From RQOF01 sp964461135 (lineage in GTDB: Bacteria > Calditrichota > Calditrichia > RBG-13-44-9), in the NCBI GenBank assembly GCA_964461135.1, contig CAYWTB010000004.1, forward strand, positions 57,021 to 121,020: a DNA stretch of 64,000 bases, given 5' to 3'. The notes below the pieces were generated by a model, which saw only the letters and a list, made by a program, of their open reading frames with translations, had not been told where the DNA came from and made no database searches. Positions 35,396 to 44,449 of the stretch are shown in pieces. How positions within the stretch are numbered: the first letter of the stretch is position 1; the number at the start of each line of letters is the position of its first letter. Both the position numbers and the translations under genes were made by a program.

Positions 35396-36027
35396 TATGA
35401 ACCACTCCTTAATGAAAAAAATAAGTATACAACCCCAATAGTAGCAACAGTTACCAATGCGGGTTCAATAAATTTCTGAGAAAAACGAGAGCCTGTTTTT
35501 TCTCCCTGGCTAAACTCATAAAAATCATTTTCAACTTTGTTCGTTTCAGATCTGTTTAAAGTATCCGAATGACTTATAGTTCTACTGTAAGAATAACTAA
35601 TAGATTCATGCGGATTAATTACATAAAATGTGAAAAGTGTATTGATATTACGCTGGTAGTGACCGTACCGGAATAACAGGTCCCGGTCAAGCCCTCGATA
35701 AGTGATTTTCGCATCAATTTTATCGATGATCAGCCTGTAGTGAGTCTTTGAAGTACTGTCTGTGAATTCTGTTTTCAGGCTGACATTTAGGTTCAGTAAT
35801 TCCCCCCGCAATTTTCCTTCCAGCCATTGGCTGACATCATTATTATCTTCAGAAATTAAATAAAACGGCCCTGTTCCGGAATACAGTGAATCGACCGCAG
35901 AAATGACAGGCTTTACCAACAGATCCGTAAGTATCTCCAGATTAGTTTCCGTTTGAGCGTTAGCTGTTTGAAAAATAGCCCAAAGACTAAAAAATATTCC
36001 GAAAATTATGTTTTTATTGAACTTCAT
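35395..36027 (-). CDS. Exported protein with C-terminal membrane anchor, unknown function
   Basis: 210 residues from ATG 36027, which begins a clean signal peptide (FGIFFSLWAIFQTANA); an upstream ATG at 36078 overlaps lnt and hides the signal. The mature part (about 22-185) is alpha/beta with no motif I recognise. A hydrophobic helix near the end (FIEPALVTVATIGVVYLFFSLR) could anchor the C-terminus. It sits between lnt and bamD with 25-bp and minus-1-bp spacings, so a role in envelope or lipoprotein biogenesis is a fair guess. Confidence 0.7.
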   Translation of the reverse strand: MKFNKNIIFGIFFSLWAIFQTANAQTETNLEILTDLLVKPVISAVDSLYSGTGPFYLISEDNNDVSQWLEGKLRGELLNLNVSLKTEFTDSTSKTHYRLIIDKIDAKITYRGLDRDLLFRYGHYQRNINTLFTFYVINPHESISYSYSRTISHSDTLNRSETNKVENDFYEFSQGEKTGSRFSQKFIEPALVTVATIGVVYLFFSLRSGS

Positions 36028-36052
36028 ATACTTTAATATTTTATATAGACAG

Positions 36053-37615
36053 TTAAAATCGAAAAAAAATCTTCCCAAGTAAAATGAAAAAAATAAATAA
36101 TCCCGATAGAATAAGCATTAATTTACCAAACCATTCACCACTTTGGCTGTAATATGTGGCTTCGAGTTTCAGCGGTACCTGTGCGAGAAGATCCTTGCGG
36201 GTATTCAGGCCTGCTTTTTTTAAGACCCTGCCAGTCGGGTCAATGAAACAGGAAATACCGGTATTGGCACATCTGATGATACTTACCCGGTTTTCGATGG
36301 CACGATACACCGCATAGCGGGCATGCTGGTAAGGGCCGCTGGTGGTTCCAAACCAGCCATCGTTAGTAATTATAGTCAGGAGATTTGCTCCATTGCTAAT
36401 AAAATTCCTGATCATGTGGGGGAATACGGATTCATAACAAATGGCTGCAGAAAGGGCGGTCATGACGCTGTCTGACGATTCGAACTCATTTTCCTGGTAC
36501 AGTTTGTCACGGAAATTACCCCGGCGAACAGCAATTTTAAAGTCAAAAACAGCATATTTATGTCCCGGAAAAAAATCTCCGCCGCCGACATCCCAATCGC
36601 GCAAAAAAGGAAAATATTTTTTAAAAGGCATGGTTTCCGAACCGGGGACCAACGCTATTTTATAATAGCTCTGATATGAGGGATCTCCTGGCCGGAAAAA
36701 GAAGGCGGCATTATAGGTATACACATCACTTTTATCCGGAGAATACTGGTAGTCCGGCGTTCCGGTTAATAAATACACATCATTGGAATCCGTAAAAGCG
36801 GCAATCCGGTTAATTTCATTAATATGTGTTCTTAAATAAAATGGTGTGGCTGTTTCAGGCCATACTACCAGTTCAGGTTTTTCATTCATCATTTGGCGTG
36901 AAGCATCCATGAGCATGTTAAAGGCGTTCTGCTGGAACTCGGGATCCCATTTTTCATAAGGATCAACATTGGGTTGAACAAGTCCTGCTTTGATAAGGTA
37001 ATGATCTGTAATATCAATCTGATGCATACGATATTTGCCATAGAGAAAGGCACACAGTATTAAAATCAGTGAACCCAGCGGAACAAGCCAGCGTTCCCGG
37101 TGTGCATAACGGAATACCACATATATGGATACCGCCATTACAACCAATATAAAAGACACCCCCAGATAACCGGTCCACTCGATAAATTGAACAAAGGGGA
37201 GATAATAGGTCTGGGTATAGGCCAGTGTTAACCAGTTAAAACGAATATCGGTAAATAACCGCAGAAATTCCAAGCCTGTCCATAAAAAGGGCAGACTGAA
37301 CAGGGCCAGAACTTCCGATCTGCGGCGGAATATTGTATATAACCACCACAGAAAGGCATAATGCAGGGAATTAATGGTAATAGCCAGCAAGGCACCCACC
37401 AGCGTACTGGAAGCAATCCAGAACAGCGTCATGGCGCCCCAAATCAGACCCAGCCAATACCCAAGGCGAAAGGCATCCCGGCCCGATTTATCTTTCAAAA
37501 ACCATAGGAACAGAGCCAGAGCAAGCGGTGCCAGGAAACCCAGCGGGAATGGCGGAAAACTCAAGGTCAGTAATATTGAGCTCAAAAAAACATATTTTAA
37601 GTCACGGCTATCCAT
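36053..37615 (-). CDS. lnt: Apolipoprotein N-acyltransferase
   Basis: 520 residues. N-terminal membrane helices (about 8-200) followed by a periplasmic nitrilase-type domain with the triad Glu254 (VVWPETATP), Lys319 (YYKIALVPGSE) and Cys393 (AAICYESVFP). Adds the third acyl chain to lipoproteins, consistent with an LPS-type outer membrane and with the lipoprotein gene bamD two genes downstream. A C-terminal helix returns the chain to the membrane. Confidence 0.93.
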   Translation of the reverse strand: MDSRDLKYVFLSSILLTLSFPPFPLGFLAPLALALFLWFLKDKSGRDAFRLGYWLGLIWGAMTLFWIASSTLVGALLAITINSLHYAFLWWLYTIFRRRSEVLALFSLPFLWTGLEFLRLFTDIRFNWLTLAYTQTYYLPFVQFIEWTGYLGVSFILVVMAVSIYVVFRYAHRERWLVPLGSLILILCAFLYGKYRMHQIDITDHYLIKAGLVQPNVDPYEKWDPEFQQNAFNMLMDASRQMMNEKPELVVWPETATPFYLRTHINEINRIAAFTDSNDVYLLTGTPDYQYSPDKSDVYTYNAAFFFRPGDPSYQSYYKIALVPGSETMPFKKYFPFLRDWDVGGGDFFPGHKYAVFDFKIAVRRGNFRDKLYQENEFESSDSVMTALSAAICYESVFPHMIRNFISNGANLLTIITNDGWFGTTSGPYQHARYAVYRAIENRVSIIRCANTGISCFIDPTGRVLKKAGLNTRKDLLAQVPLKLEATYYSQSGEWFGKLMLILSGLFIFFILLGKIFFRF

Positions 37616-37669
37616 TTAAATTCAATTTACTTTCTGACATATGTTTCTGAACTGGGGTCATGAGGTATT

Positions 37670-38704
37670 TTACAGACGTATTTCATGCTGTTCCTTCATT
37701 GACTCATAAACCCCGTCGATGATACTGAAAATTGTGACGGCATCATCAATTCCGGATTCAAGCTGGTCAGTGCGACCGGTCAGATAATCAAGAAAATGAT
37801 TCACTTCATTCTGGTAGGCGAGTTTAAAGTTACCGATTTTACTTTCCTTGAGTTCCGGTGTAATATTCATCATCTGTCCGTGCATTATCTTCTGGAGGCG
37901 CAAGGGATCCAGGGTGGCCGTGCCTTCCCGCCCGGCAATTTCCAGATACAAATGGTCACTGGCCAGCGGGAAATTCCAGCTGATTTCCAGCGAAAAAGTA
38001 AGGCTATCTGCAAAAGTAATACAAACCACACAAAAATCTTCCAGTGAGAGATTTTCGTTGATCCGGTAGGCAAAAGACTTGACTGACTGCGGGGCCGGTT
38101 TTCCCAGGAGCCACCATACCAGGTCAATCAACTGGACGCCCAGATCCAGAACCACACCGCCACCTGATACCGGTTTATTTAACAGCCACGGTTGCTTGAT
38201 TGACTGATGATAGGCCTGTAGCCAGCCTGCCTTGATGAAAAACAATTTCCCCAGTTCCTCAGCATGTATAAATTTTCGAAGTGCCAGTATATCCGGACGG
38301 AACCTGTTTTGCATACCCACCATCACAATTTTACTTGCCATCACCGCACGGTCCTTTATTCGCCGGACTTCCGCGCCATTCCTACCTGCCGGTTTCTCGA
38401 TAAACAGGTGCAGACCGTGTTCCAGCGCCAGCAGAGCCATGGGCAGATGTAAATTATTAGGTGTGAGAATGAATAAGGCATCCAGATCTTCTTTCATCAA
38501 CATATCTGCAATATCTTCATAAACATGGGGCACATTGAATTTATCCGCCAGAACCGCCACTTTCGAGGTATCCGAATCACATAATGCCTGCACATTAACA
38601 TCAGGGTGTTTTTGCAAGGCCGGGATATGTATAACCTGGGCGATTCCTCCACAACCCACTACACCCGTTTTTACCGGAAGACCCGTTTTTTTACCATTAT
38701 TCAT
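37670..38704 (-). CDS. Gfo/Idh/MocA-family NAD(P)-dependent oxidoreductase
   Basis: 344 residues. Rossmann fold with GVVGCGGIAQVIHIPAL (about 13-29), the conserved EKPAG segment (FIEKPAGRN) whose Lys takes part in catalysis, and a C-terminal beta-sheet substrate domain (GGGVVLDLGVQLIDLVWWLLG). Family members oxidise or reduce sugars, inositols or sugar-nucleotide derivatives; the substrate is unknown here. It overlaps ruvX by 8 bp and is probably translated from the same mRNA. Confidence 0.85.
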   Translation of the reverse strand: MNNGKKTGLPVKTGVVGCGGIAQVIHIPALQKHPDVNVQALCDSDTSKVAVLADKFNVPHVYEDIADMLMKEDLDALFILTPNNLHLPMALLALEHGLHLFIEKPAGRNGAEVRRIKDRAVMASKIVMVGMQNRFRPDILALRKFIHAEELGKLFFIKAGWLQAYHQSIKQPWLLNKPVSGGGVVLDLGVQLIDLVWWLLGKPAPQSVKSFAYRINENLSLEDFCVVCITFADSLTFSLEISWNFPLASDHLYLEIAGREGTATLDPLRLQKIMHGQMMNITPELKESKIGNFKLAYQNEVNHFLDYLTGRTDQLESGIDDAVTIFSIIDGVYESMKEQHEIRL

Positions 38705-39128
38705 GTTTTATCCTGGATTTTTCAAGGTCTAAATATGTCTGTAAAATAAATTGTGCCGCCAGTTGATCTATTTTATCCCGGTTTCTGCTGGGTTTTTTCC
38801 CCAGCTGGTGCAGGGTAAGCTCCGCCTGCAGGGTTGTCATTCTCTCATCAAAAAGTGAAACCGGGATTTTGATTTTATCTTCCAACATTTTTGCAAATTC
38901 GCGTACTTCCAGCGTTTTACGCGAATCGCTTCCCTTCATGCTCAGCGGAAGCCCGCAAATTATTTTTGTGACCGCATACTGCCCGACCAACGACCTCAAT
39001 TCCTGCATCAACTGCTGCTGCGAGGAGTAGACAATGGTTCTGAGGGGCTGAGCGATAGTCAGAGACGGATCACTGATTGCCAACCCAACTCTTTTCTCTC
39101 CGTAATCAATTCCTAAATATCTGGTCAT
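38697..39128 (-). CDS. ruvX: Putative pre-16S rRNA nuclease / Holliday junction resolvase RuvX (YqgF)
   Basis: 143 residues, full length. RNase H-like fold with LGIDYGEKRVGLAISD at the N-terminus (catalytic Asp), CGLPLSMKGSDS in the middle and VSLFDERMTTLQAE near the second acidic residue, then DKIDQLAAQFILQTYLD with the third. Involved in 16S rRNA 5'-end maturation in other bacteria. Lies just after the terminator of the HU gene. Confidence 0.92.
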   Translation of the reverse strand: MTRYLGIDYGEKRVGLAISDPSLTIAQPLRTIVYSSQQQLMQELRSLVGQYAVTKIICGLPLSMKGSDSRKTLEVREFAKMLEDKIKIPVSLFDERMTTLQAELTLHQLGKKPSRNRDKIDQLAAQFILQTYLDLEKSRIKHE

Positions 39129-39138
39129 AGATAAAAAA

Positions 39139-39162
39139 ACCGCTCATTTAATAAAGAGCGGT
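39139..39162 (-). terminator. Intrinsic terminator of the HU gene
   Basis: Stem ACCGCTC/GAGCGGT (39139-39145, 39156-39162) with a 10-nt loop; on the minus strand seven Ts follow. It lies 53 bp after the stop of the HU gene and 10 bp before the ruvX start. Confidence 0.85.
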
Positions 39163-39214
39163 AATTAAAAAAAATAAATAATTTATGTCAATTGAATTAT
39201 ATTTCTGATGTCGA

Positions 39215-39529
39215 TTATTTATTCTTTATGGGTTGTTTCAAGATATCTTTCAATAATTTGCCAGGTTTAAAATGAGTCTTACGCCGGGCGGGAACATAGA
39301 TGATTTCACCTGTTCTTGGATTTCGGGCCTTTGGCTTAGGTTTAGTTTCCTTGATTTCGAAAACACCAAAATCTCTGATTTCTATCCTGACTTCAGGATT
39401 TGCTTCGCTTAAAATTTCCCGTAGCGCCTCGAAGACAGCATTCACGAAATCTTCCGTGATATATATTTTCTGTCCCAGTTTTTTGGCAACCCGTTTAGAA
39501 ACCTCTTTCTTGGTAACGGTTTTCATCAT
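39215..39529 (-). CDS. HU/IHF-family DNA-binding protein
   Basis: 104 residues. Begins VTKKEVSKRVAKKLG, carries DFGVFEIKETKPKPKARNPRTGEII, where the GxFxxxxxxxxxxRNPxTG stretch is the DNA-bending arm, and ends with KPGKLLKDILKQ. A little longer than usual HU (about 90). The second ATG is better spaced from GGGAAAG. Nucleoid protein that bends DNA. Monocistronic with its own terminator. Confidence 0.93.
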   Translation of the reverse strand: MMKTVTKKEVSKRVAKKLGQKIYITEDFVNAVFEALREILSEANPEVRIEIRDFGVFEIKETKPKPKARNPRTGEIIYVPARRKTHFKPGKLLKDILKQPIKNK

Positions 39530-39632
39530 ACTTTCCCTTTATTAACTAATAATTTCAATAACTTGTTATTTTTGTAAAATTTAATCGCATAAAATGTGTT
39601 TTGCAAGAAAAAAAATGTTAAATACAGGATTA

Positions 39633-41687
39633 TTAATTATTAAGAGTCTCTATTACGGTAATATCAGATTTTTTACTGATCTCCTGTCCTGCCCTGGTGT
39701 CCCTCACGGTTATTTCAAAAAAATAATCACCGGCCTGCAGATTGTTCAGCTGAATTGACTGAACCACGTATTCCGATTGCCGTTTTCCGGAATATTCATT
39801 AACAATACTCATTCTCTCATCATCTTTCCCGAAAATGGCTCTGAAGATTCCACCCTTGTTCTTTTTACGGAGTGTACTTTCCACAGTAAAATTAACCTGA
39901 CCGTTGGCATCCGGCAGTAAATTATAAATCTCGAAATACACCAGCAGAGTATCTTTCTGGTCAAATGTCTGGATTATATTGGGCAGGATGGCCAGACCGT
40001 TGCGGTAAAAAGAGGAACTGTCAGCGCCGGGTACTATCTCATCGGCCAGGAGCAGATCGGAAATCAACAGGGTATCCGCGGAGAAGTCAGGAATTTCCAG
40101 TTCCCGGCGGTCAACGAAATTCTTTTCCAGCGTATTATTCACGATTTCAAACGAATAAGGAAAATGACCATTTGCATGGTCAAATACAAGAGCATTAATC
40201 CTGTGATGACGTTTCATCTGCCGGCTGCTTTTGGCAAAATTCAGATGAAAATTCTCTTCATATCGGGCTACCGGTGTTTTTTGATCACCCAGCAGAAAAA
40301 GGCCTGCCCGGAAATCCTGCTCCGGATGATATAATTGATCCTCAGGCATCAGTCCGAACGCCAGGAAACCCTCGGTATTTTTCCGTCCTTTGAAAAATTT
40401 AATCTGATACGGTGCCCTGAAAAGACCCCCCGGCAGACTAAAATCGAATTTTTCCGGAATGGTGTTGAATACATTTTCTGCAACCAGTGAGTAGTTGACA
40501 TTGGTTCTTTCCTTGAAAACAGATTTCTGGCTCAATCCCGGCTGGGTAAACTGAAACAGCCCGTTCCAGAATTCGTCTGAAAAGGCCAATTGGAAAGTCG
40601 GATAGATCCAGTATTGCATGGGAGGGTAAATGGCAGTGATCTCCATGGATTTCCCATATTCAATAATATAAAGAGGTTTGCCATAACGGATATAGGTTTT
40701 ACCCCGGTCGGTTTTAGATCCTTCAATGCCAAGTTTGGGGGCACCAAAACGCAAATTGGCATAGGCAAAGCGGCCAAAATGCTCCAGCAGTCTTTCATTG
40801 TCCGCTGTAATGAACAGGGGATCTCGCTGGTCCCAGAAATCCGCAACTAGCGAATCTGACAGGTTTTTCTTCGGCCGTTTCAGTAAGTATTCAGGGTTGA
40901 GAAATTCATCTTTTTCCTCTTCCGTTAACTGATCAAAAGCACGTGAAAAAAAACTGGAGGCATTCTCGTAATCGTGCTGAGCCAGATATGCCAGTCCCAG
41001 AAAGAGATTCAGGTCTTTATCCCGGGGATAGAATTCACTCATTTCCGTGAATAGCTGAATCATTAATGTAAATTCTTCCATTTCATAATACAGACTTCCC
41101 AGCAGATAGGCTACCTGGCGGTTATCCGGTTCAAGACGCAATGCTTTCCGCAGATAACTGATGGCATAATCATAATCCTCCAGGGCATAATCCCGAAAAG
41201 AGAGAGCGATATGAGTATCCGTAAACCGGTTATAATATTTGAGCATCTGCTGAAAATGAAATTCGCCTAGCTGAATGAGGGCGGCCACCATTTGATCGTC
41301 CTTTTCAACGGCTTTTTCAAAATATTTACGGGCATGGTCAAAATTGTTCTGCTTTTTGTACAGGATACCGAGGGCAAAATCGGAAAAAGGATCGTTGTTC
41401 AGATAATGAACGTTCTTTTTGATGAGATCCCCGGCTCTCAGCCGCATATCAAGATTGTTTTCTTCCAGAAAAAAAAGTCCTTCCAGAATTCTGACGGTCG
41501 GATCTTCTGCATTTCCGTTCAGAATCAGCTTCATTTTATCTGAAAAATCAGAATAATCTCCGCACAGATAATCTTTTTTCGCCGATTCTACCAGTGTTTT
41601 CTGAGGGAATGCATTGATAGGATTGAATAAGGGCGCAACGCAGATGATAATAAAAACAAGTAGTAATTTTATGCTGCGATTTTTCAT
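39633..41687 (-). CDS. GWxTD-domain protein with N-terminal TPR repeats
   Basis: 684 residues. Signal peptide 1-28. TPR-type helices from about 60 to 260 (FALGILYKKQNNFDHARKYFEKAV, VAYLLGSLYYEMEEFTLMIQLF). Then the GWxTD module: FWDQRDPLFITADNERLLEHFGRFAYAN, with the eponymous motif as GSKTDRGKTYIRYGKP, so the Trp is replaced. The last 200 residues are beta-rich. GWxTD proteins are common in FCB bacteria, of unknown role, often near envelope genes. The stop overlaps the mutS stop-start junction (4 bp with the upstream mutS end), so it is coupled to mutS translation. Confidence 0.85.
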   Translation of the reverse strand: MKNRSIKLLLVFIIICVAPLFNPINAFPQKTLVESAKKDYLCGDYSDFSDKMKLILNGNAEDPTVRILEGLFFLEENNLDMRLRAGDLIKKNVHYLNNDPFSDFALGILYKKQNNFDHARKYFEKAVEKDDQMVAALIQLGEFHFQQMLKYYNRFTDTHIALSFRDYALEDYDYAISYLRKALRLEPDNRQVAYLLGSLYYEMEEFTLMIQLFTEMSEFYPRDKDLNLFLGLAYLAQHDYENASSFFSRAFDQLTEEEKDEFLNPEYLLKRPKKNLSDSLVADFWDQRDPLFITADNERLLEHFGRFAYANLRFGAPKLGIEGSKTDRGKTYIRYGKPLYIIEYGKSMEITAIYPPMQYWIYPTFQLAFSDEFWNGLFQFTQPGLSQKSVFKERTNVNYSLVAENVFNTIPEKFDFSLPGGLFRAPYQIKFFKGRKNTEGFLAFGLMPEDQLYHPEQDFRAGLFLLGDQKTPVARYEENFHLNFAKSSRQMKRHHRINALVFDHANGHFPYSFEIVNNTLEKNFVDRRELEIPDFSADTLLISDLLLADEIVPGADSSSFYRNGLAILPNIIQTFDQKDTLLVYFEIYNLLPDANGQVNFTVESTLRKKNKGGIFRAIFGKDDERMSIVNEYSGKRQSEYVVQSIQLNNLQAGDYFFEITVRDTRAGQEISKKSDITVIETLNN

Positions 41688-44329
41688 TTCTGGGATTTGG
41701 TTAAAACCAACTTTTTTAATTCATTTAATTTTAAAAGGGCTTCCAGCGGTGTAATATTTTCAATTTCCATTTCTTCCAATTCTTTTTCCACCTCAGATTT
41801 ACGCATCACATCCAACAGACTGAGCTGGTTACGGTCTGCCGCACTTCCTGATCTCCGGGCAGCCAGGCGGGGCAAACGGTTTGGGGATAACTCATTGGCT
41901 TCCAGGTTGTGCAGCACCTCCTTGGCGCGTTCGATCACCTCCCGCGGCAGTCCTGCCATTTTTGCCACATGGATACCATAACTGTTATCAATACCCCCTT
42001 TTTCAATTTTCCTCAGAAAGATTACCGAATCTTCCACTTCCTTTACCGTGACCCGGTAATTTTTTATTCTCGGATAGAGCTTCTCAAGTTCCGTTAATTC
42101 GTGATAATGTGTGGCAAACAACGTTTTTGCCGCTACTTTTTTGCTATTATGAAGAAATTCAGTAACCGCCCAGGCCAGCGAGAGCCCGTCGTAGGTTGAG
42201 GTACCTCTGCCAATTTCATCCAGAATGATCAGGCTCCCTGGAGTTGCATTATTGAGGATATTTGCTGTTTCCAGCATTTCAACCAGAAAAGTGCTCTCTC
42301 CGAAAGCCAGGTTATCAGAAGCACCTACCCGGGTGAATATACGGTCAACAATTCCCAGACTGGCGGCATCTGCCGGCACAAAACTGCCGAGCTGTGCCAT
42401 CAAACAGATCAAACCAACCTGCCGCAGGTAAGTGGATTTTCCGGCCATATTGGGACCGGTAAGTATCATTAACTGGGTAGTCTGATTATCCAGCCAGGTA
42501 TCATTGGCAATAAACGGCTGGTCAGGCGGCAGAAGTTTCTCCACCACCGGGTGTCTGCCTCCCGAAATGCTGATTTGATCTCCCTCCCCCATCTCCGGTT
42601 TTACATAATTATTCCCCACGGCCACTTCTGCCAGGTCAGCCAGGCAGTCCAATTCGGCAATCAGTGCGGCATTCTGCTGAACAGTTTCTCCATAGGTGCT
42701 TAACTTCTCCCGAATTTCCTGGAATAAGCGGTACTCCAGTTCATAAATCTTCTCCTCAGCTCCCAGAATTTTTTCTTCGTACTCCTTCAAATCCGGGGTA
42801 ATATAACGTTCAGCATTTACCAGGGTCTGCTTGCGAATAAAATAATCCGGGACTTTATCCAGGTGACTTTTCGTCACCTCGAAATAGTATCCGAATACCT
42901 TATTGTAACCCAGTTTTAATGACGATATCTGAGATTTTTCGCGCTCTTCCTTCTGCAGCCGGATCAGCCAGTTCTTCCCTTCCCGGCTGATAGTACGCAA
43001 TTCATCCAGTTCCTGATGATAACCTTCTTTAATAATGCCTCCCTCCGTGATGGTCAGCGGAGGATTATCCGCAATGGCGGTCTTCACCAGGTTTATGACA
43101 TCATCGGGATTTTGAAGGTTGTGTGCATAATAATGGAGAGCGGTATGATCCTGAGATTGCAGGATCTCAATCAACGGTTTTACCAGTTCCAGAGAATTTT
43201 TCAGGGCAATCAGGTCTCGTGGATTGGCGCGGCCAGTGGAAATACGGCCCATCAACCGTTCCAGATCGGAAACATCTCCCAGAATATTACGGATCCCGGT
43301 ACGGACTTTACTGTTCAGAAAAAACGCCTCCACCCGATTAAGACGCTCTTCTATAGCCGGCAGGCGCACCAGGGGATGATACAACCAGCGCCTTAGCAGC
43401 CGTCCGCCCATTGGGGTAACCGTGTGATCCATGATGGATATCAGGGTACCTTCACTATGATCACCCATAATACTGCTGGTTATCTCCAGATTTCGCCGGG
43501 TGGTGGTATCCAGAACCATATAATCATCCAGATGAAGGTAAGAGATTTTGCTGATATGAGAAATCTTACTGAGATAATTTTCCTTTACATAGTGCAGGAT
43601 TGCGCCGGCGGCGGTGATACCCAGTGGAAGGTCTTTCAGGCCGAATCCTTTCAGGTTGGGAGTTCTGAAGTGTTGCAAGAGCGACTCATAACCGTAGGAT
43701 TTGTGGAATATCCATTCATCCAGTTTGGTAAGGGTGCCGTTCACCCGTTTATCAAAGAGTTGCTGAAACTGCTCATATTCGCGGGAATTAACCAGGATTT
43801 CCCGGGGAGAAATCTGGCGGAAATAGTCCAGCATTCTTTCCAGGGACACTTCGCTCACATAAAATTCTCCCGTCGAGACATCACAATAACTGATGCCGGC
43901 CCTTTGTCCATCCACCACAACCGCTGCCAGAAAATTATTGTTTTTTCCATCCAGAAGTTTATCGGATAAGGTGGTGCCGGGAGTTACAATTTCAATGACT
44001 TCTCTTTTTACCACCGTTTTGGCCAGTTTTGGATCCTCAACCTGCTCACAGATAGCCACTTTTTTTCCCGATTGTATTAATTTGGGCAAATAAGATTCCA
44101 GTGCATGATAAGGAAATCCGGCCAGCGGAACCTGAGCGGTTTTGCCATGAGACCGTTTGGTGAGGGCGATTCCCAGGACTTTACTGATAATTTTTGCGTC
44201 CTCATAAAAAGTTTCATAAAAATCCCCCATGCGATAGAGAAGTATTTTGTCCTGGTGTTTGGCCTTTATTTTTAAATACTGCTCCATTAAAGGCGTGGTA
44301 TTGTTTTTTTTCTTTCCTGTGTCTTTCAC
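41684..44329 (-). CDS. mutS: DNA mismatch repair protein MutS
   Basis: 881 residues, full length. Mismatch-reading Phe-X-Glu in GDFYETF (Phe37, Glu39); connector, lever and clamp regions; ATPase with Walker A GPNMAGKST (625-633), Walker B LIILDEIGRGTS and the downstream ATHYHEL. The C-terminal tail is short. Starts at GTG with GGGA upstream. Overlaps the GWxTD gene by 4 bp; no mutL in the window. Confidence 0.97.
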   Translation of the reverse strand: MKDTGKKKNNTTPLMEQYLKIKAKHQDKILLYRMGDFYETFYEDAKIISKVLGIALTKRSHGKTAQVPLAGFPYHALESYLPKLIQSGKKVAICEQVEDPKLAKTVVKREVIEIVTPGTTLSDKLLDGKNNNFLAAVVVDGQRAGISYCDVSTGEFYVSEVSLERMLDYFRQISPREILVNSREYEQFQQLFDKRVNGTLTKLDEWIFHKSYGYESLLQHFRTPNLKGFGLKDLPLGITAAGAILHYVKENYLSKISHISKISYLHLDDYMVLDTTTRRNLEITSSIMGDHSEGTLISIMDHTVTPMGGRLLRRWLYHPLVRLPAIEERLNRVEAFFLNSKVRTGIRNILGDVSDLERLMGRISTGRANPRDLIALKNSLELVKPLIEILQSQDHTALHYYAHNLQNPDDVINLVKTAIADNPPLTITEGGIIKEGYHQELDELRTISREGKNWLIRLQKEEREKSQISSLKLGYNKVFGYYFEVTKSHLDKVPDYFIRKQTLVNAERYITPDLKEYEEKILGAEEKIYELEYRLFQEIREKLSTYGETVQQNAALIAELDCLADLAEVAVGNNYVKPEMGEGDQISISGGRHPVVEKLLPPDQPFIANDTWLDNQTTQLMILTGPNMAGKSTYLRQVGLICLMAQLGSFVPADAASLGIVDRIFTRVGASDNLAFGESTFLVEMLETANILNNATPGSLIILDEIGRGTSTYDGLSLAWAVTEFLHNSKKVAAKTLFATHYHELTELEKLYPRIKNYRVTVKEVEDSVIFLRKIEKGGIDNSYGIHVAKMAGLPREVIERAKEVLHNLEANELSPNRLPRLAARRSGSAADRNQLSLLDVMRKSEVEKELEEMEIENITPLEALLKLNELKKLVLTKSQK

Positions 44330-44449
44330 ATCAAATCCCGGTTAGAAAACGGCAAACGGTAAAATACATATTATTTCCCGCCAATTCAAATGGTGAAACA
44401 CGGCGTTCGTCAATCAATACGTAAATCGATCAAAGATGTTCAGGAATGT

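Noticed and set aside
36028..36078. 17-residue extension of the unknown exported protein
   Set aside because: Overlaps lnt and masks a clear signal peptide starting at 36027.
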